Origin: Mycobacterium gordonae | GTDB lineage: Bacteria; Actinomycetota; Actinomycetes; Mycobacteriales; Mycobacteriaceae | Length of the DNA stretch: 64,000 bases | Assembly (NCBI RefSeq): GCF_002101675.1 | Contig: NZ_LQOY01000040.1 | Span: 1-64,000 of the forward strand | Reading direction: 5' to 3' | Shown: piece after piece, positions 52,401 through 64,000 of the stretch | Layout of the letters: every line of letters starts with the position of its first letter | Position numbering within the stretch: position 1 is the first letter of the stretch | The notes under the pieces: generated by a model | What the model was told of the DNA's origin: nothing | The model's input: only the letters and a program-made list of their open reading frames with translations | Database searches by the model: none | Position numbers and translations under genes: made by a program

Positions 52401-55400
52401 GATCCGCGCCGGCGACGAAGTCGGTTGTTCGGTGGTCGACGAGCTGACCCTGCGCTCTCCGCTGGTGATCCCGGCGTCGGGATCCGTTGCGGTACAGGTC
52501 ATCGTGGGCGCCGCCGCCGAGGAGACCGGGCAGCGCGGTGTGTCGATCTACTCGCACACCGACGTCGACGGTGGATCGGTGTGGGTGTGCCACGCGGAGG
52601 GAACGTTGCGTTCCGCAACGGTCGAGCCCGGCGCGGACCTGTCGGTGTGGCCGCCGCAGGGCGCCGTTGCCGTCGATCTGACCGGCGGCTACGAGCGGCT
52701 GGCCGAGCACGGCTACGGGTACGGTCCGGCATTTCGTGGGCTGACCGCGTTGTGGTCGCGTGGGCCGGAGTTGTTCGCCGAAGTGACATTGCCTGACCCG
52801 GCAGGAGGCTCGGCGGCATACGGGGTGCATCCCGCGTTGCTCGATGCGGCCCTACACGCCGCGGTATTGGCCAACCCGGCAGCCGAACTCGTGTTGCCGT
52901 TCTTCTGGCAGGGCGTGACGCTGCACGCTGCGGGCGCTTCGGCGGTACGGGCCCGGATCGCGCCCGTCGGCGAGTCCGCGGTCTCGGTGGAGCTCGCCGA
53001 TGGTTTGGGTTTGCCGGTGCTTTCGGTCGCTGCCATGGTGGCCCGCCCCGTGAACGAAAAACGGTTGCGGGCGGCGCTTTCCGGCTCCGGTCCGGACCGG
53101 CTGTTCGAACTCGTCTGGACGCCGGCGACATCCGCCGGCGGTACCGCGACGACGCCCTCTGAGATGTCTTATGAGGTCTTCGAATCCGTTGTCAGTGAGG
53201 AAGATCCGGTCACGGCAAGCTACGAACGGACCCACAGCGCACTGGCCGCGGTGCAGTCCTGGCTGTCCGACCACGAGACTGGTGTGCTCGTGGTCGCGAC
53301 CCGCGGCGCCATGGCGCTCCCGGGAGAGGACGTCACCGATCTGGCGGGTGCGGCGGTCTGGGGCTTGGTGCGGTCGGCGCAGACCGAGAATCCCGGGCGC
53401 CTGCTGTTGATCGATTCGGATGCGCCACTGGATGATTCAGTGCTGTCAGCCGCGCTCGCGGTCGGTGAGCCTCAGCTGCTGCTGCGCGCGGGCCAGCTCT
53501 ACACTCCCCGGGTTCGTGGCAGCCGCGCGGTCGACCAGATCCTGGAACCGCCGGGCGAGGGGCCGTGGCGGCTGGGTCTGAGCAGCGCGGGGACCTTCGA
53601 GAACCTGCGCCTGGAGCCGGTACCCAATGCCGGCGCGCCGCTGGAGCCCGGCTACGTCCGCGTCGCCCTGCACGCCATCGCGGCCAACTTCCGCGACATC
53701 ATGATCACGCTGGGCATGTTCACCCACGAGGCACTGCTGGGCGGCGAGGGCGCCGGCGTCGTCGTCGAGGTCGGGCCCGGGGTCACCGAATTCGCCGTCG
53801 GCGATTCGGTGTACGGCTTCTTCCCCGACACCAGCGGCACCCTGGTTCCCGGTGACGTCCGGTTGCTGCTGCCCATGCCGTCGGACTGGTCGTATGCCGA
53901 AGCGGCGGCCATCTCCGCGGTGTTCACCACCGCGTGGTTCGCGTTCATGGATCTGGCGCCGGTCAGGCCGGGGCAGCGAGTGTTGATTCACGCCGCCGCC
54001 GGTGGTGTGGGCATGGCCGCCACCCAGTTGGCTCGGCATCTCGGGTTGGAGGTGTTCGGCACCGCCAGCAAGGGCAAGTGGGACACCCTGCGCGCCATGG
54101 GCTTTGACGACGACCACATCTCCGACTCGCGCAGCCTCGACTTCGAGGAGAAGTTCCGCACGGTTACCGGCGGGGCTGGAATGGATGTGGTCCTGGACTC
54201 GCTGGCGGGCGAGTTCGTCGATGCCTCCCTGCGTTTGGTGGCCCCCGGCGGCGTGTTCCTGGAAATGGGTAAGACCGACATCCGTGATCCCGGGGTGATC
54301 GCGCAGCAGTACCCGGGCGTGCGCTACCGCGCCTTCGACCTGTTCGAGCCCGGCCGTCCGCGGATGCACCAGTACATGCTGGATCTCGCCGAACTGTTCG
54401 ACGCGGGTGTGCTGCGTCCGCTGCCGGTCACCACGTTCGACATCCGGCGCGCCCCGGCTGCGCTGCGCTACCTCAGCCAGGCGCGCCACGTAGGCAAGGT
54501 CGTGATGACGCTGCCGGGCCTGTGGTCCCGGGACACCGTGCTGATCACCGGCGGCACCGGCATGGCGGGTTCGGCGTTGGCGCGCCATGCCGTGACCCAA
54601 CACGGGGTGCGTCATCTGGTGCTACTCAGCAGGCGCGGCCCGGACGCACCGGGCGCCGCGGAGTTGGTGGCCGAACTCGAGGCGGCCGGCGCGCAGGTGC
54701 AGGTGGTGGCCTGCGACGCATCCGACCGGCCGGCTCTGGCCAAGGTGATCGCCGACATTCCCGTGCAGCGGCCACTTTCGGCGGTGATCCATGCCGCCGG
54801 GGTGCTCGACGACACGGTGGTGACATCCCTGACACCGGACCGGGTGGACACGGTGCTGCGGGCCAAGGTCGACGCCGCCTGGAACCTGCACGAGCTCACC
54901 CGCGACCTGAATGTGTCTGCCTTCGTGATGTTTTCGTCGATGGCCGGCTTGGTCGGTTCGTCCGGACAGGCGAACTATTCGGCAGCGAACTGTTTCCTCG
55001 ACGGGCTGGCGGCACATCGCCGTGCCCACGGATTGCCGGCGATATCGCTGGGTTGGGGCCTGTGGGATCAGGCCAGCGCCATGACCGGCGGGCTGAATGA
55101 AGCCGACCGGGCCCGGTTGGGTCGCGAAGGCGTCCTGGCGTTGTCCTCGCAGGAGGCGCTGGAACTGTTCGACACCGCGCTCATCGTCGACGAGCCGTTC
55201 CTGGCGCCTGCCCGAATCGACCTGTCCGCGTTGCGCGCCCACGCGGTCGCGGTGCCGCCGATGTTCCGGGACCTGGTCAACGCACCGACCCGTCGTCAGG
55301 TCGACGAGTCGCTGGCCGCGGCGAAGTCGAAATCGGCGCTCGCGCACCGGTTGCACGGCCTGCCGGAAGCCGAGCAGCACGCCCTGCTGCTGGACCTGGT

Positions 55401-58400
55401 GCGCTCTCACATCGCCACGGTGCTGGGCAACGTGGCGCCCGAAGCCATCGATCCCGATAAGGCCTTTCAGGACTTGGGTTTTGACTCGTTGACCGCAGTG
55501 GAAATGCGTAACCGGCTGAAATCGGCCACCGGGCTCTCGCTGTCGCCCACGCTGATCTTCGACTACCCGACCCCCAGTGGCCTGGCCACCTACATCCGTA
55601 CCGAACTCGCCGGAGTGCCCCAGGAGATCACCCAAACCCCGGCCGTACGCGTGACCGGTGCGGACCAGATCGCGATCGTCGGCATGTCGTGCCGCTATCC
55701 CGGTGGCGTGTATTCGCCGGAAGACCTGTGGGACATGGTGATTCAGGGCCGCGACGTGCTCTCGGATTTCCCGACCGACCGGGGCTGGGATCTGGCCGGT
55801 CTGTACAACTCCGATCCCGACGTCGCCGGCACCTGCTATACCCGCACCGGCGGATTCGTCGACGGCGTCGCCAACTTCGACCCCGCCTTCTTCGGGATCG
55901 CACCCAGCGAGGCCCTGGCAATGGATCCGCAGCAACGCCTGTACCTCGAGCTGTCCTGGGAAGCACTGGAACGCGCGGGCATTGAGCCGGGCTCGCTGCG
56001 GGGCAGCGCGACCGGAGTGTTCGCCGGCGTTTACACCCAGGGCTACGGCATCGGCGCCGCCCAGGCGGCGGAGGGCTTCCGGTTGACCGGGCAGTCTTCC
56101 AGTGTCGCCTCGGGCCGGGTGGCCTACGTGCTCGGCCTGGAAGGGCCGGCGGTGTCGGTCGACACCGCGTGCTCGTCCTCGCTGGTGGCGTTGCACATGG
56201 CGGTGCAGTCGCTGCGGTCGGGGGAGTGCGACCTGGCGCTGGCCGGCGGTGTCACGATCAACGCGACGCCCGACATCTTCATCGAGTTCAGCCGCATGCG
56301 GGGACTGTCGGCCGACGGCAGGTGCAAGGCATTCGCCGGCGCTGCCGATGGCACCGGATTCTCCGAGGGCGGCGGAATGCTGGTGGTGGAACGGCTTTCC
56401 GACGCCCAGCGGCTGGGGCATCCGGTCTTGGCCTTGGTGCGCGGGTCGGCCATCAACCAGGACGGCGCGTCCAACGGCTTGACCGCGCCCAACGGTCCCT
56501 CCCAGCAACGGGTGGTGCGGGCCGCGCTGGCCGCCGCGGGCCTGTCGGCAACCGAGGTGGATGCCGTCGAGGGTCACGGCACTGGCACCATGCTGGGCGA
56601 CCCGATCGAGGCGCAGGCGTTGCTCGCCACTTACGGGCAGGGCCGCAGCGAGCCGCTGTGGCTCGGGTCGATCAAATCGAATATGGGTCACACGCAGGCC
56701 GCGGCGGGGGTGGCCGGGGTGATCAAGATGGTGCAGGCGATGCGCCACCAGGTGTTGCCGGCCACTCTGCACGTCGACGCGCCCAGCCCGCACGTCGACT
56801 GGTCGACGGGATCGGTTGCGCTGCTGACCGAGCCGCAGCCATGGCCGGCGGAACACGCCCGGCGGGCCGGGGTCTCGTCATTCGGGATCAGCGGCACTAA
56901 CGCGCACGTGATCATCGAATCCGGTCCCGCCGCACCGGCCGTCGAAACCACCGGCCCGAAACCGGCGGTGCTGCCGTGGGTGGTCTCCGCCAAGTCCGCC
57001 CCGGCCTTGCGCGCCCAGGCCGGCCGGCTCGCCGAATACCTGGGCCGCCGCGACGAACTCGAGCCGGCCGACGTCGGCTGGACTCTGGCAGGCCGATCGT
57101 CGTTCGAGCACCGGGCCGTCGTCGTCGGCGCCGACCGGGCCGAGTTGCTGAACGGTTTGTCCGAGCTGGCCGACGACGATCTCGGTGCCGTCATCCGCGG
57201 TGTGACGCAACCCGGTAAGACCGTCTTCGTCTTCCCCGGCCAGGGTTCCCAACTGCTGGGCATGGGCATGGGTCTGCACGCGACCTACCCGGTGTTCGCC
57301 GAGGCGTTCAACACCGTTGTCGGCGAACTGGACCATCACCTGCTGCGACCGCTGCGCGAAGTGATGTGGGGCCACGACGAAAGTGTGCTCAACACAACCG
57401 AATTCGCTCAGCCAGCGTTGTTCGCGGTCGAAGTTGCGCTGTTCCGGCTGCTGGAATCCTGGGGCGTGCGGCCCGATTTCGTGATGGGACACTCCGTCGG
57501 TGAGCTCACGGCGGCGCACGTCGCCGGCGTGTTGTCGCTGGAGAACGCCGCCGTTCTGGTCTCCGCCCGGGGGCGGTTCATGCAGCGGCTGGAGGCCGGC
57601 GGTGCGATGGTCGCCGTGCAGGCCACCGAGGACGAGGTGCGGCCGCTCCTGACCGCTGAAGTCAGCATCGCCGCGGTCAACGGTCCGGCGTCGCTGGTCA
57701 TTTCGGGTGCGCAGGAGCAGGTGCTCGAGGTTTCCGAGCGCTTGCGAGCCGAAGGCCGCCGGGTCCACCAGCTGGCCGTTTCCCATGCGTTCCACAGCCC
57801 GCTGATGGACCCGATGATCGACGAGTTCGCCGCGGTCGCGGCCGGCCTCCCGATCGGCCAGCCGACCATTCCGGTCATCTCGAACGTCACCGGGCAACCG
57901 GCCGGAGACGACTTCGCGTCGGCGGCCTACTGGAAGCGCCATGTCCGGGAAGCGGTGCGCTTCGCCGACAGCATTCTTTTCGCGCAGTCGGTCGGTGCCA
58001 CACGATTCTTGGAGGTCGGTCCGAGTGGGGGTCTGATCGCGTCGATCGAGGAGTCGCTGCCCGACGTGGCAATCACCACCAGCTCTGCGTTGCGCAAGGA
58101 CCGACCCGAACCCGCGACGCTGATCGGCGCGCTGGCGCACCTTTTCGTCGCCGGGACCCCGGTGGACTGGCGGGCGGTGCTGGGGCAGGCGAACTTCGTT
58201 GAGTTGCCGACGTACGCCTTTGAGCGACGCCGGTTCTGGTTGGCCAACGGCAGCACCGCGGTCGATGCCGAGGGCCTGGGCCTGGCAGCCGGCGAGCACG
58301 CCCTACTGGGCGCGGTGGTCGACCTGCCGGGCTCGGGCGGTGTGGTGTTGACCGGCCGACTGTCGGCCGCCACGCACGGCTGGTTACGGGACCACGCGGT

Positions 58401-61400
58401 GGGCGGCGTAGCGATCTTCCCCGGCGCAGGCTTTGTGGAACTCGCCATCCGGGCCGGGGACGAGGTGGGCTGCACGACGGTTGACGAGCTCACGCTCGCG
58501 GCTCCGATGATCCTGCCCGAATCCGGCTCGGTCGCCGTGCAAGTTGTCGTGGACGCCGCCGACGAGTCCGGCACTCGCGGCGTGTCGATCTTCTCGCGGG
58601 CCGAAAGCGGCTGGCTGCTGCACGCCGAAGGTTCGGTGAGTTCAGCAGCGCCGCAAGCGATTTCCGAGCTGTCCAGCTGGCCGCCGGTGGGCGCCGCCCA
58701 GGTGGACATCACCGGCACCTACGAGCGACTGGCCGAGCGCGGGTACGGCTACGGCCCCGCCTTCCAGGGACTGACCGCGATGTGGCGCCGCGGTGACGAC
58801 CTGTATGCCGAGGTGAATCTGCCCGACACGGCGGGCCTGTCGCCCACCGGATTCGGGGTGCACCCGGTGGTTCTGGACGCGGCACTGCACGCCCTGATCG
58901 CGGGCGCCGACAGCGACCTCGAACGCCCCGATGGCGTGCTGGTGCCGTTTGCCTGGCAGGGCGTGTGCCTGCACGCGGCGGGCGCGTCGGCGGTGCGGGC
59001 CCGCATCACACCGACCGGGCCGTCGTCGGTGTCGGTGGAGTTGACCGACGCGCTGGGACTGCCGGTCCTGTCGGTGGCTTCGATGGTGGCCCGCCCCGTG
59101 ACCGAGCAGCAGCTCAAGGCCGCACTTGCGGGGTCGGCCGGAGACCGTCTCTTCGAGGTCAACTGGTCACCGGCGCCGGCCCTGACCACCGGTGCGACGC
59201 CGCCGTATGAGGTGTTCGAGTCGGAACCTGTGACAGGCCTGGCCGGTGTGTACACCGCCACTCACCGCGCGCTGGCCGCAGTGCAGGCCTGGCTGGCCGA
59301 GCATGACTCGGGAGTTCTGGTCGTATCGACGCGGGGCGCGATGGCGCTACCGGGTGAGAAGATCACAGATCTGGCCGGCGCCGCGGTCTGGGGCTTGGTG
59401 CGTTCGGCTCAGACCGAGCATCCCGGCCGAATAGTGTTGGTGGACAGCGATGTCGCCATCACCGACGACGAAGCGGCGGCCGTCCTCGCGGTCGGCGAGC
59501 CCCAGATCTTGTTGCGCAACGGCACCACGCACATCGCGCGCGTGCACGGCAGCCGTGCGGTGCGCTCGCTGTTGAGCCCCCCGGGTGATGTCCCATGGCG
59601 CCTGGGCATGAGCAGCCCGGGTACCTTCGAAAACCTGCGGATGGAACCCATTCCGGACGCGGACGCCCCGCTGGGACCGCGGCAGGTGCGCATCGCGACC
59701 AGCGCCATGGCCGCCAACTTCCGCGACGTCATGATCGCTCTCGGTCTCTACCCCGACGAGGCGGCGGCGATGGGTGTCGAAGCCTCGGGAACCGTGGTCG
59801 AGACCGCTTCCGACGCCAAGCGTTTCGCGTCCGGTGACCGGGTGACGGGCTTGTTCCCGGAAGGCACCGGGGCGGTAGCGACCACCGACGAGCGGTTGCT
59901 GATCAAGATTCCGCCCGGGTGGTCGCAGACCGAGGCCGCTACCGCACCGGTGGTCTTCGCCACCGCCTACTACGCGCTGAAAGTCCTGGCCGACGTGCAG
60001 CCCGGGCAGCGGCTGCTGGTGCATGCCGCCGCCGGCGGTGTCGGCATGGCAGCCGTGCAACTGGCCCGGCACTGGGGTGTGGAGGTGTTCGCCACCGCCA
60101 GCAAGGGCAAATGGGACACCCTGCGCGCCATGGGTTTTGACGACGCCCACATCGGCGACTCGCGCAGCCTGGACTTCGAGGACCACTTCCGCGCCGGCAC
60201 CGGCGGACGCGGCATGGACGTGGTGCTGGACTCGCTGGCCGGTGACTTCGTCGACGCGTCACTGCGGCTGGTCGCCCCAGGTGGGATTTTCTTGGAGATG
60301 GGCAAGACCGACATCCGTGACGCCGACGAGGTCGCCGCACAGGGCGTGCGCTACCGCGCCTTCGATCTGTTCGAAGCCGGACCCGACCACATCCAGTCGA
60401 TGCTGGCCGAGCTGGCCGCGCTGTTCGAAACGGGCGTGCTACAACCGTTGCCCGCCACGGTGTTCGACGTGCGCCGGGCCGCGGCCGCGCTTCGTTACCT
60501 CAGCCAGGCACGCCACGTCGGCAAGGTCGTGATGACCATGAGTTCCGGTGTGGCCGGCGGCACCGTCCTGATCACGGGCGGCACCGGGATGGCCGGCTCG
60601 GCGCTGGCCCGGCACCTGGTGCACCGCCACCGGGCGCGTCACCTGGTGCTGGTGAGTCGCCGCGGTCCGGATGCGCCGGGTGCCGACGAACTGACCGCCG
60701 AACTGGCGGCCGCGGGCGCCGAGGTGCGGGTGGTTGCCTGTGACGCGGCGGATCGGGCGGCGCTGGCCAAGGTGATCGACGAGATCCCGGCGCAGCGGCC
60801 GCTGTCGGCGGTGATCCACGCGGCGGGAACGCTCGACGATGCGGTGGTGACGTCGTTGACCCCCGAACGGGTCGACACGGCGATGCGGGCCAAGGTGGAT
60901 GCGGCCTGGAACCTGCACGAGTTGACTCGCGATCTGAAACTGTCGGCGTTCGTGATGTTTTCGTCGATCGCCGGGCTGGCCGGCGCATCCGGCCAGGCGA
61001 ACTACGCGGCGGGCAACTCGTTCCTGGACGCGCTGGCCCTGCACCGGCGCCAGCACGGCCTGCCGGCCGTCTCGCTCGGTTGGGGACTGTGGAATCAGGC
61101 CAGCAGCATGACCGGTGCGCTGGGCGCGGCCGACCTCGCCCGGTTCGCCCGCGACGGGATCGTGGCGATGGGTTCAGAGGAAGCGCTCGAACTGCTGGAC
61201 ACCGCTTTAATTGTCGACGAGCCGTTCCTGTTGCCGGCGCACATCGACCTGGTGGCACTGCGCGCCAAGTTCGATGCCGGCACGTTGCCGCCGATGTTCG
61301 TCGACCTGATCAACGCGCCGGCGCGACGCCAGGTAGACGACTCGCTGGCTGCCGCGAAATCCAAGTCGGCGCTGCTGCAGCGACTGGAAGGGCTGGACGA

Positions 61401-61899
61401 GGAAGAACAGCACGCCGTCCTGTTGGATCTGGTGCGCTCGCACATCGCCACCGTGCTGGGCAACACCACGCCGGAAGCCATCGACCCCGACCGAGCATTC
61501 CAGGAACTGGGCTTCGACTCGCTCACTGCGGTCGAGATGCGTAACCGGCTCAAGGCCGCTACCGGACTGGGCCTTTCGCCGACGCTGATCTTCGACTACC
61601 CGAACTCGGCCGCGCTGGCCGGCTATTTCCACCAGGAGCTGCTCGGTGCGGCGCACCAGGACGCGCAGCCCGCGGCGGCGCCCGGGGAAGAGGAGTTGCG
61701 TCGCGTCGTGGCGTCGATTCCGGTCAAGCGGCTGCGCCAAGCGGGTGTGCTGGACCTGCTGCTGGCGCTGGCCAACGAGCAGGACGGCGACCGGAACGGT
61801 GCTGCGGGGACACCGAACGACGTGTCGAGCGGCAAGGACCTCGCTGACATGGACCTTGACGACCTGGTGAATGCGGCGTTCATGGACGACGACGAGTGA
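49483..61899 (+). CDS. pks12: Bimodular type I polyketide synthase Pks12 (mycoketide synthase)
   Basis: This 4138-residue protein has an N-terminal docking coiled coil (1-30), two complete KS-AT-DH-ER-KR-ACP modules and an acidic C-terminal docking tail ending in [17 protein letters not shown]. Module 1 catalytic sites are Cys203 (KS), Ser651 (AT), His956 (DH) and Ser2002 (ACP). Module 2 sites are Cys2230, Ser2671, His2971 and Ser4013. AT1 has YASH (methylmalonyl type) and AT2 has HAFH (malonyl type). Both KRs carry the LDD motif (B-type). There is no thioesterase. Pks12 is known to extend a fatty acyl starter by alternating C3 and C2 units in a modularly iterative way, making the chain of mannosyl-phosphomycoketides. 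The start ATG follows AGGCGAGGGG. The stop overlaps the next gene. Confidence 0.97.
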   Translation: MSDQLQHATEALRKALVQVERLKKTNRALLERNSEPIAIVGMSCRFPGGVDSPDSLWRMVAEGRDVIAEFPTDRGWDVGQLFDPDPDAAHKTYANTGGFVDGVADFDAAFFGIAPSEALAMDPQHRMLLELSWEALERAGIDPGGLRGSATGVFAGIIAQGYGMFAEEIEGYRLTGMTSSVASGRVSYVLGLEGPAVSVDTACSSSLVALHMAVQSLRSGECDLALAGGATVNATPTVFVEFSRHRGLAPDGRCKAYAGAADGVGWSEGGAIVVVERLSDAQRLGHPVLAVVRGTAVNQDGASNGLTAPNGPSQQRVVRAALANAGLSVTDVDVVEGHGTGTTLGDPIEAQALLATYGQGRADAGRQPLWLGSIKSNMGHTQAAAGVAGVIKMVQAMRHEMLPATLHVDVPSPHVDWSAGSVELLAQAQPWKAEPARARRAAVSSFGISGTNAHVIIESAPAEQPREAAPQGPAVPWTISAKSASALTAQAARLAEYIGAREDLDIADVAWSLAGRTAFEHRAVIVGADRDRLLAGLAELAADEPGEYIRGAAQPTGKTVFVFPGQGSQWVGMAVELLDTAPVFAQQVQVCAEAFAEFVDWSLIDVLRGAPGAPGLDRVDVVQPVLFAVMVSLTELWRSIGVRPDAVIGHSQGEIAAAYVAGALSLRDAARVVTLRSKLLTGLAGPGGMLSIACGAEQARELLAPFGDRLDIAAVNGPAAVVVSGEVAALDELAAACVDRELRVRRIDVDYASHSVEVEAIRGALSEALAGLEPSSSRIAFFSTVTGSRLDTAGLNAEYWYRNIRQTVQLDQAVRSACEHGYRVFIESSPHPALIAGIEGTASACDTEPVVVPTLGREDGGLQRFLSSAGTAFVAGVPVNWRGLLDGAGFVELPTYAFDKRRFWLSGEGTGADASGLGLTASEHPLLRAVVELPDSGGVVLTGRLAPSVQGWLADHAVSGMVVFPGTGFVELAIRAGDEVGCSVVDELTLRSPLVIPASGSVAVQVIVGAAAEETGQRGVSIYSHTDVDGGSVWVCHAEGTLRSATVEPGADLSVWPPQGAVAVDLTGGYERLAEHGYGYGPAFRGLTALWSRGPELFAEVTLPDPAGGSAAYGVHPALLDAALHAAVLANPAAELVLPFFWQGVTLHAAGASAVRARIAPVGESAVSVELADGLGLPVLSVAAMVARPVNEKRLRAALSGSGPDRLFELVWTPATSAGGTATTPSEMSYEVFESVVSEEDPVTASYERTHSALAAVQSWLSDHETGVLVVATRGAMALPGEDVTDLAGAAVWGLVRSAQTENPGRLLLIDSDAPLDDSVLSAALAVGEPQLLLRAGQLYTPRVRGSRAVDQILEPPGEGPWRLGLSSAGTFENLRLEPVPNAGAPLEPGYVRVALHAIAANFRDIMITLGMFTHEALLGGEGAGVVVEVGPGVTEFAVGDSVYGFFPDTSGTLVPGDVRLLLPMPSDWSYAEAAAISAVFTTAWFAFMDLAPVRPGQRVLIHAAAGGVGMAATQLARHLGLEVFGTASKGKWDTLRAMGFDDDHISDSRSLDFEEKFRTVTGGAGMDVVLDSLAGEFVDASLRLVAPGGVFLEMGKTDIRDPGVIAQQYPGVRYRAFDLFEPGRPRMHQYMLDLAELFDAGVLRPLPVTTFDIRRAPAALRYLSQARHVGKVVMTLPGLWSRDTVLITGGTGMAGSALARHAVTQHGVRHLVLLSRRGPDAPGAAELVAELEAAGAQVQVVACDASDRPALAKVIADIPVQRPLSAVIHAAGVLDDTVVTSLTPDRVDTVLRAKVDAAWNLHELTRDLNVSAFVMFSSMAGLVGSSGQANYSAANCFLDGLAAHRRAHGLPAISLGWGLWDQASAMTGGLNEADRARLGREGVLALSSQEALELFDTALIVDEPFLAPARIDLSALRAHAVAVPPMFRDLVNAPTRRQVDESLAAAKSKSALAHRLHGLPEAEQHALLLDLVRSHIATVLGNVAPEAIDPDKAFQDLGFDSLTAVEMRNRLKSATGLSLSPTLIFDYPTPSGLATYIRTELAGVPQEITQTPAVRVTGADQIAIVGMSCRYPGGVYSPEDLWDMVIQGRDVLSDFPTDRGWDLAGLYNSDPDVAGTCYTRTGGFVDGVANFDPAFFGIAPSEALAMDPQQRLYLELSWEALERAGIEPGSLRGSATGVFAGVYTQGYGIGAAQAAEGFRLTGQSSSVASGRVAYVLGLEGPAVSVDTACSSSLVALHMAVQSLRSGECDLALAGGVTINATPDIFIEFSRMRGLSADGRCKAFAGAADGTGFSEGGGMLVVERLSDAQRLGHPVLALVRGSAINQDGASNGLTAPNGPSQQRVVRAALAAAGLSATEVDAVEGHGTGTMLGDPIEAQALLATYGQGRSEPLWLGSIKSNMGHTQAAAGVAGVIKMVQAMRHQVLPATLHVDAPSPHVDWSTGSVALLTEPQPWPAEHARRAGVSSFGISGTNAHVIIESGPAAPAVETTGPKPAVLPWVVSAKSAPALRAQAGRLAEYLGRRDELEPADVGWTLAGRSSFEHRAVVVGADRAELLNGLSELADDDLGAVIRGVTQPGKTVFVFPGQGSQLLGMGMGLHATYPVFAEAFNTVVGELDHHLLRPLREVMWGHDESVLNTTEFAQPALFAVEVALFRLLESWGVRPDFVMGHSVGELTAAHVAGVLSLENAAVLVSARGRFMQRLEAGGAMVAVQATEDEVRPLLTAEVSIAAVNGPASLVISGAQEQVLEVSERLRAEGRRVHQLAVSHAFHSPLMDPMIDEFAAVAAGLPIGQPTIPVISNVTGQPAGDDFASAAYWKRHVREAVRFADSILFAQSVGATRFLEVGPSGGLIASIEESLPDVAITTSSALRKDRPEPATLIGALAHLFVAGTPVDWRAVLGQANFVELPTYAFERRRFWLANGSTAVDAEGLGLAAGEHALLGAVVDLPGSGGVVLTGRLSAATHGWLRDHAVGGVAIFPGAGFVELAIRAGDEVGCTTVDELTLAAPMILPESGSVAVQVVVDAADESGTRGVSIFSRAESGWLLHAEGSVSSAAPQAISELSSWPPVGAAQVDITGTYERLAERGYGYGPAFQGLTAMWRRGDDLYAEVNLPDTAGLSPTGFGVHPVVLDAALHALIAGADSDLERPDGVLVPFAWQGVCLHAAGASAVRARITPTGPSSVSVELTDALGLPVLSVASMVARPVTEQQLKAALAGSAGDRLFEVNWSPAPALTTGATPPYEVFESEPVTGLAGVYTATHRALAAVQAWLAEHDSGVLVVSTRGAMALPGEKITDLAGAAVWGLVRSAQTEHPGRIVLVDSDVAITDDEAAAVLAVGEPQILLRNGTTHIARVHGSRAVRSLLSPPGDVPWRLGMSSPGTFENLRMEPIPDADAPLGPRQVRIATSAMAANFRDVMIALGLYPDEAAAMGVEASGTVVETASDAKRFASGDRVTGLFPEGTGAVATTDERLLIKIPPGWSQTEAATAPVVFATAYYALKVLADVQPGQRLLVHAAAGGVGMAAVQLARHWGVEVFATASKGKWDTLRAMGFDDAHIGDSRSLDFEDHFRAGTGGRGMDVVLDSLAGDFVDASLRLVAPGGIFLEMGKTDIRDADEVAAQGVRYRAFDLFEAGPDHIQSMLAELAALFETGVLQPLPATVFDVRRAAAALRYLSQARHVGKVVMTMSSGVAGGTVLITGGTGMAGSALARHLVHRHRARHLVLVSRRGPDAPGADELTAELAAAGAEVRVVACDAADRAALAKVIDEIPAQRPLSAVIHAAGTLDDAVVTSLTPERVDTAMRAKVDAAWNLHELTRDLKLSAFVMFSSIAGLAGASGQANYAAGNSFLDALALHRRQHGLPAVSLGWGLWNQASSMTGALGAADLARFARDGIVAMGSEEALELLDTALIVDEPFLLPAHIDLVALRAKFDAGTLPPMFVDLINAPARRQVDDSLAAAKSKSALLQRLEGLDEEEQHAVLLDLVRSHIATVLGNTTPEAIDPDRAFQELGFDSLTAVEMRNRLKAATGLGLSPTLIFDYPNSAALAGYFHQELLGAAHQDAQPAAAPGEEELRRVVASIPVKRLRQAGVLDLLLALANEQDGDRNGAAGTPNDVSSGKDLADMDLDDLVNAAFMDDDE
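49582..55611 (+). other. Pks12 module 1 (KS-AT-DH-ER-KR-ACP, methylmalonyl type)
   Basis: Approximate residues are KS 35-460, AT 560-880, DH 920-1190, ER about 1360-1660, KR 1685-1870 and ACP 1960-2040. The AT has GHSQG (Ser651) with YASHS at 751-755, predicting methylmalonyl-CoA. The ER NADPH loop AAAGGVGMA (1504 onward) and KR loop TGGTGMAG (about 1689-1696) are intact, so the module should yield a fully reduced methyl-branched unit. Confidence 0.88.
55663..61655 (+). other. Pks12 module 2 (KS-AT-DH-ER-KR-ACP, malonyl type)
   Basis: Approximate residues are KS 2062-2485, AT 2570-2900, DH 2935-3210, ER 3365-3670, KR 3695-3880 and ACP 3970-4050. The AT has GHSVG (Ser2671) with HAFHS at 2768-2772, predicting malonyl-CoA. 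DH His2971 ([10 protein letters not shown]), [11 protein letters not shown] (3515 onward) and [10 protein letters not shown] (about 3698-3705) are intact. Outside the AT, the module is a close duplicate of module 1. Confidence 0.88.
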
Positions 61900-64000
61900 G
61901 GATCGCCGTCACCGGTGCCGACAGCCTGCTCGGCCGCGGCCTGGTTGCCAGACTGCTCAGCGAGGGCCACGACGTCACCGGCATCGCCCGCCGGCGCCCC
62001 GAAAGCTGGCCCAGCGCAGCGCGTTTCGTGACCGCCGACATCCGGGACGCGGGTGCGGTCCGCCAAGCGCTCAGCGAGGCGAAAGTCGTCGCACATTGCG
62101 TCCCGGCGCGAAGCCAGGACGATATCCAGGGAGCGGCCAACGTGCTGGCGGGGATGGCCGAGGCCGCCGGCGGGCGCATTGTTTTCACCTCTTGCGCGCA
62201 GGTCTACGGTGACCGAACGCAACCCGTCACCGAGGACGAGCCGCTACGACCGACGACTCCCGCGGGGCGGCACGCGGCGCGGGTGGAAAGGATGTTGGCG
62301 GAGTCCGGTTTCGAGTGGGTGGCGATCCGCTTACCACTCGTCTTGGGCCGCAGCGTCGACGACCGATTGCGTGCCCTCGCCGCCCTGCCGGTGCTGCTCA
62401 GCGGGTCCGCCGAACGTCGCATCCAGGTTGTACACACCGACGATGCGCTTCGCCTCCTCAACCAGGCCGTCGTCCAAGGCGACATCATCAGCGGAGCAAT
62501 AAATCTCGCCGCTGCGGGCACGCCGACGGTGCGGCAGGTCGCGGCGTCACTGGGGCGTCCGCTGGTGCCGATCGGGCCTAAGGTGGCCGTTCCGCTGATG
62601 GATACCACCCGGCTGCGCGAGGAGTGGCATCTCGACCCCGCCTGGACCGCAAGGGAATGCCTCGAGGATTTCTCGCTCGCGGTGCGCGGACGCGTCGCAT
62701 TCGGCGACCGAGTGCTGGCCCTGCCCTGGCGGCTGGCCCCGGTCCAGGATCTGCCCGCGGTCGACACACCGGCGGACGACGGGATCGAGCCGAAGTTGGC
62801 CGGTCCGGAAGCGGCGAACGGTGAGTTCGACACCCCGATCGACCCCCGGTTCCCCACCTTCCTGGCCACCAACTTGTCCGAGGCGTTGCCCGGCCCGTTT
62901 TCGCCGTCGTCGGCGTCCGTGACCGTTCGGGGCCTGCGCGCCGGCGGGGTGGGCATCGCCGAGAGATTGCGGCCCGGCGGCATAGTGCAGAAGGAAATCG
63001 CGATGCGCACCGTCGCGGTATTCGCCCACCGGCTCTACGGAGCGATCACCTCGGCGCACTTCATGGCCGAAACCGTGCCGTTCGCCAAACCCGCGACCAT
63101 TGTCAGCAACAGCGGATTCTTCGGTCCCAGCATGGCGTCGCTGCCGATCTTCGGTGAGGAGCGGCCGCCGTCGGAAACCAACCCGGTCCGTAGGCGGCTG
63201 CGCACCTTCCGCAATATCGGCGTGTTCGGCGTCAACCTGGTGGGTCTGAGCGCGGGCTCCCCGCTGGACACGCACGACTACCGCGGCGACATAGCACGCC
63301 TCGAGCAACTCGTCGGCGACGACGTCACACGTTTGGATGACCGCCGGCTGCTGAGTCTGATCCTGCTGGCACGCGACCATGTGGTGCACGGTTGGCTGCT
63401 GGCGTCCGGATCGTTCATGTTGTGCGCAGCGTTCAACGTCTTGTTGCGCGGATTGTGTGGGCGCGAGACCGCCCCGTCGGCCGGGCCGCAATTGGTGAGC
63501 GCCCGATCGGTGGAAGCGGTGCAGCGACTGGCGATGGCGGCCCGGCGGGATCCCACCGTACTGCGGGTGCTCGCCGAACCCGGCGAGCGGCTGGACAAAC
63601 TCGCCGTGGAGGCGCCGAAGTTTCACCGGGCGGTGCTCGACGAACTGGCCCTGATGGGACACCGCGGGCCGGCCGAGGTGGAGATGCTCTCGACCAGCTA
63701 TGCCGACGACCCCGAGTTGCTGATCCGGATGGTCACCAAGGCGTTGAGCGCCCCACCGGCGCCCGAGCCACAACACACTCCGATTCCTCTGCACGCCAAG
63801 CCTGTTGCTCTGCTTGCCGCACGACAACTGCGCGACCGTGAGGTACGTCGCGACCGCATGGTGCGTGCCATCTGGGTGCTGCGCGGACTGCTGCGCGAGT
63901 ACGGCCGCCGGCTGACTGAATCCGGGGTCTTCCAATCGGTCGACGACGTGTTCTACCTGTTGGTCGACGAACTCGACGCGTTGCCGGCCAACGTGTCCGA
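61896..64000 (+). CDS. NAD-epimerase / PEP-synthase-like fusion protein (Rv2047c-like; 3' end beyond window)
   Basis: About 701 residues are visible; the M. tuberculosis homologue is about 850. Residues 1-270 form an extended-SDR/epimerase domain (start [21 protein letters not shown], Rossmann loop at 7-13; [10 protein letters not shown] replaces a clear YxxxK). The rest resembles the PEP synthase / PEP-utilising enzyme superfamily, for example [18 protein letters not shown] and [11 protein letters not shown], but no phosphorylated His is reached before the edge. The GTG start overlaps the pks12 stop (GTGA), so translation is coupled. A role in phosphomycoketide tailoring is inference from this coupling. 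Confidence 0.87.
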   Translation, partial: MRIAVTGADSLLGRGLVARLLSEGHDVTGIARRRPESWPSAARFVTADIRDAGAVRQALSEAKVVAHCVPARSQDDIQGAANVLAGMAEAAGGRIVFTSCAQVYGDRTQPVTEDEPLRPTTPAGRHAARVERMLAESGFEWVAIRLPLVLGRSVDDRLRALAALPVLLSGSAERRIQVVHTDDALRLLNQAVVQGDIISGAINLAAAGTPTVRQVAASLGRPLVPIGPKVAVPLMDTTRLREEWHLDPAWTARECLEDFSLAVRGRVAFGDRVLALPWRLAPVQDLPAVDTPADDGIEPKLAGPEAANGEFDTPIDPRFPTFLATNLSEALPGPFSPSSASVTVRGLRAGGVGIAERLRPGGIVQKEIAMRTVAVFAHRLYGAITSAHFMAETVPFAKPATIVSNSGFFGPSMASLPIFGEERPPSETNPVRRRLRTFRNIGVFGVNLVGLSAGSPLDTHDYRGDIARLEQLVGDDVTRLDDRRLLSLILLARDHVVHGWLLASGSFMLCAAFNVLLRGLCGRETAPSAGPQLVSARSVEAVQRLAMAARRDPTVLRVLAEPGERLDKLAVEAPKFHRAVLDELALMGHRGPAEVEMLSTSYADDPELLIRMVTKALSAPPAPEPQHTPIPLHAKPVALLAARQLRDREVRRDRMVRAIWVLRGLLREYGRRLTESGVFQSVDDVFYLLVDELDALPANVS

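Noticed and set aside
54622..56856. 744-codon minus-strand open frame
   Set aside because: Antisense to the pks12 module junction; Gly/Arg/Gln/His-rich without a start signal.

Overview
The window is chromosomal DNA of a slow-growing, non-tuberculous Mycobacterium. It has high GC, PPE and PE_PGRS genes, the Pup-ligase gene pafA, RbpA and a Pks12-type mycoketide synthase. The gene order, as I recall it, follows the M. tuberculosis Rv2047c-Rv2097c segment in reverse, interrupted by insertions and deletions. All statements about M. tuberculosis gene order and gene lengths are from memory, not from a search.

Layout: 0-2.6 kb holds a PPE gene that runs off the left edge and a GAF/SpoIIE-type phosphatase. 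2.8-10.3 kb holds a co-directional run pafA-pafB-pafC-tatA-tatC-helY (pupylation, DNA-damage regulation, Tat export, RNA helicase). 10.4-13.2 kb holds a Pro/Gln-rich membrane protein, a 5'-3' exonuclease and the peptidase pepE. 13.3-19.9 kb is a five-gene minus-strand cassette of poorly characterised mycobacterial proteins (DUF2563, a large helical/TPR-type protein, a Pro/Gly/Met/Gln-rich protein, a Pro-rich single-TM protein and a DUF5632/DUF5631 protein). 20.2-22.8 kb holds a secreted PLC-like phosphodiesterase, an F420-dependent biliverdin-reductase-like protein and a short-chain dehydrogenase.

22.8-28.7 kb is the cobalamin corrin-ring locus: cobL-cobM-cobK on plus, converging on cobG-cobH-cobIJ on minus. 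cobN follows at 37.3-40.9 kb. Between cobG and cobN lies an 8.5-kb block: an alpha/beta hydrolase, an FAD oxidoreductase, a Baeyer-Villiger monooxygenase, an MpaB/DUF2236 oxygenase, an SDR, a PE_PGRS, a membrane molybdopterin sulfite-oxidase-like protein and a small membrane protein. It looks like an accessory oxidative module.

40.9-48.7 kb holds an SDR, a second F420/PPOX protein, a dienelactone hydrolase, FxsA, a YtcJ-type amidohydrolase, separate lnt and ppm1 genes, and rbpA. lnt and ppm1 are one fused gene in M. tuberculosis. A 56-bp triple tandem repeat lies between ppm1 and rbpA. 48.8-64 kb holds a small zinc-ribbon protein and the 12.4-kb bimodular pks12. Pks12 has one methylmalonyl-type and one malonyl-type AT, as expected for alternating mycoketide assembly. 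The last gene is a translationally coupled epimerase/PEP-synthase-like fusion gene that leaves the window at the right edge.

The clearest unexplained elements are the five-gene cassette at 13.3-19.9 kb, with its low-GC segment, and the oxidoreductase block splitting the cobalamin locus. The repeat and hairpin structures at convergent gene ends come next. No tRNA, rRNA, CRISPR array, insertion sequence or riboswitch was seen.
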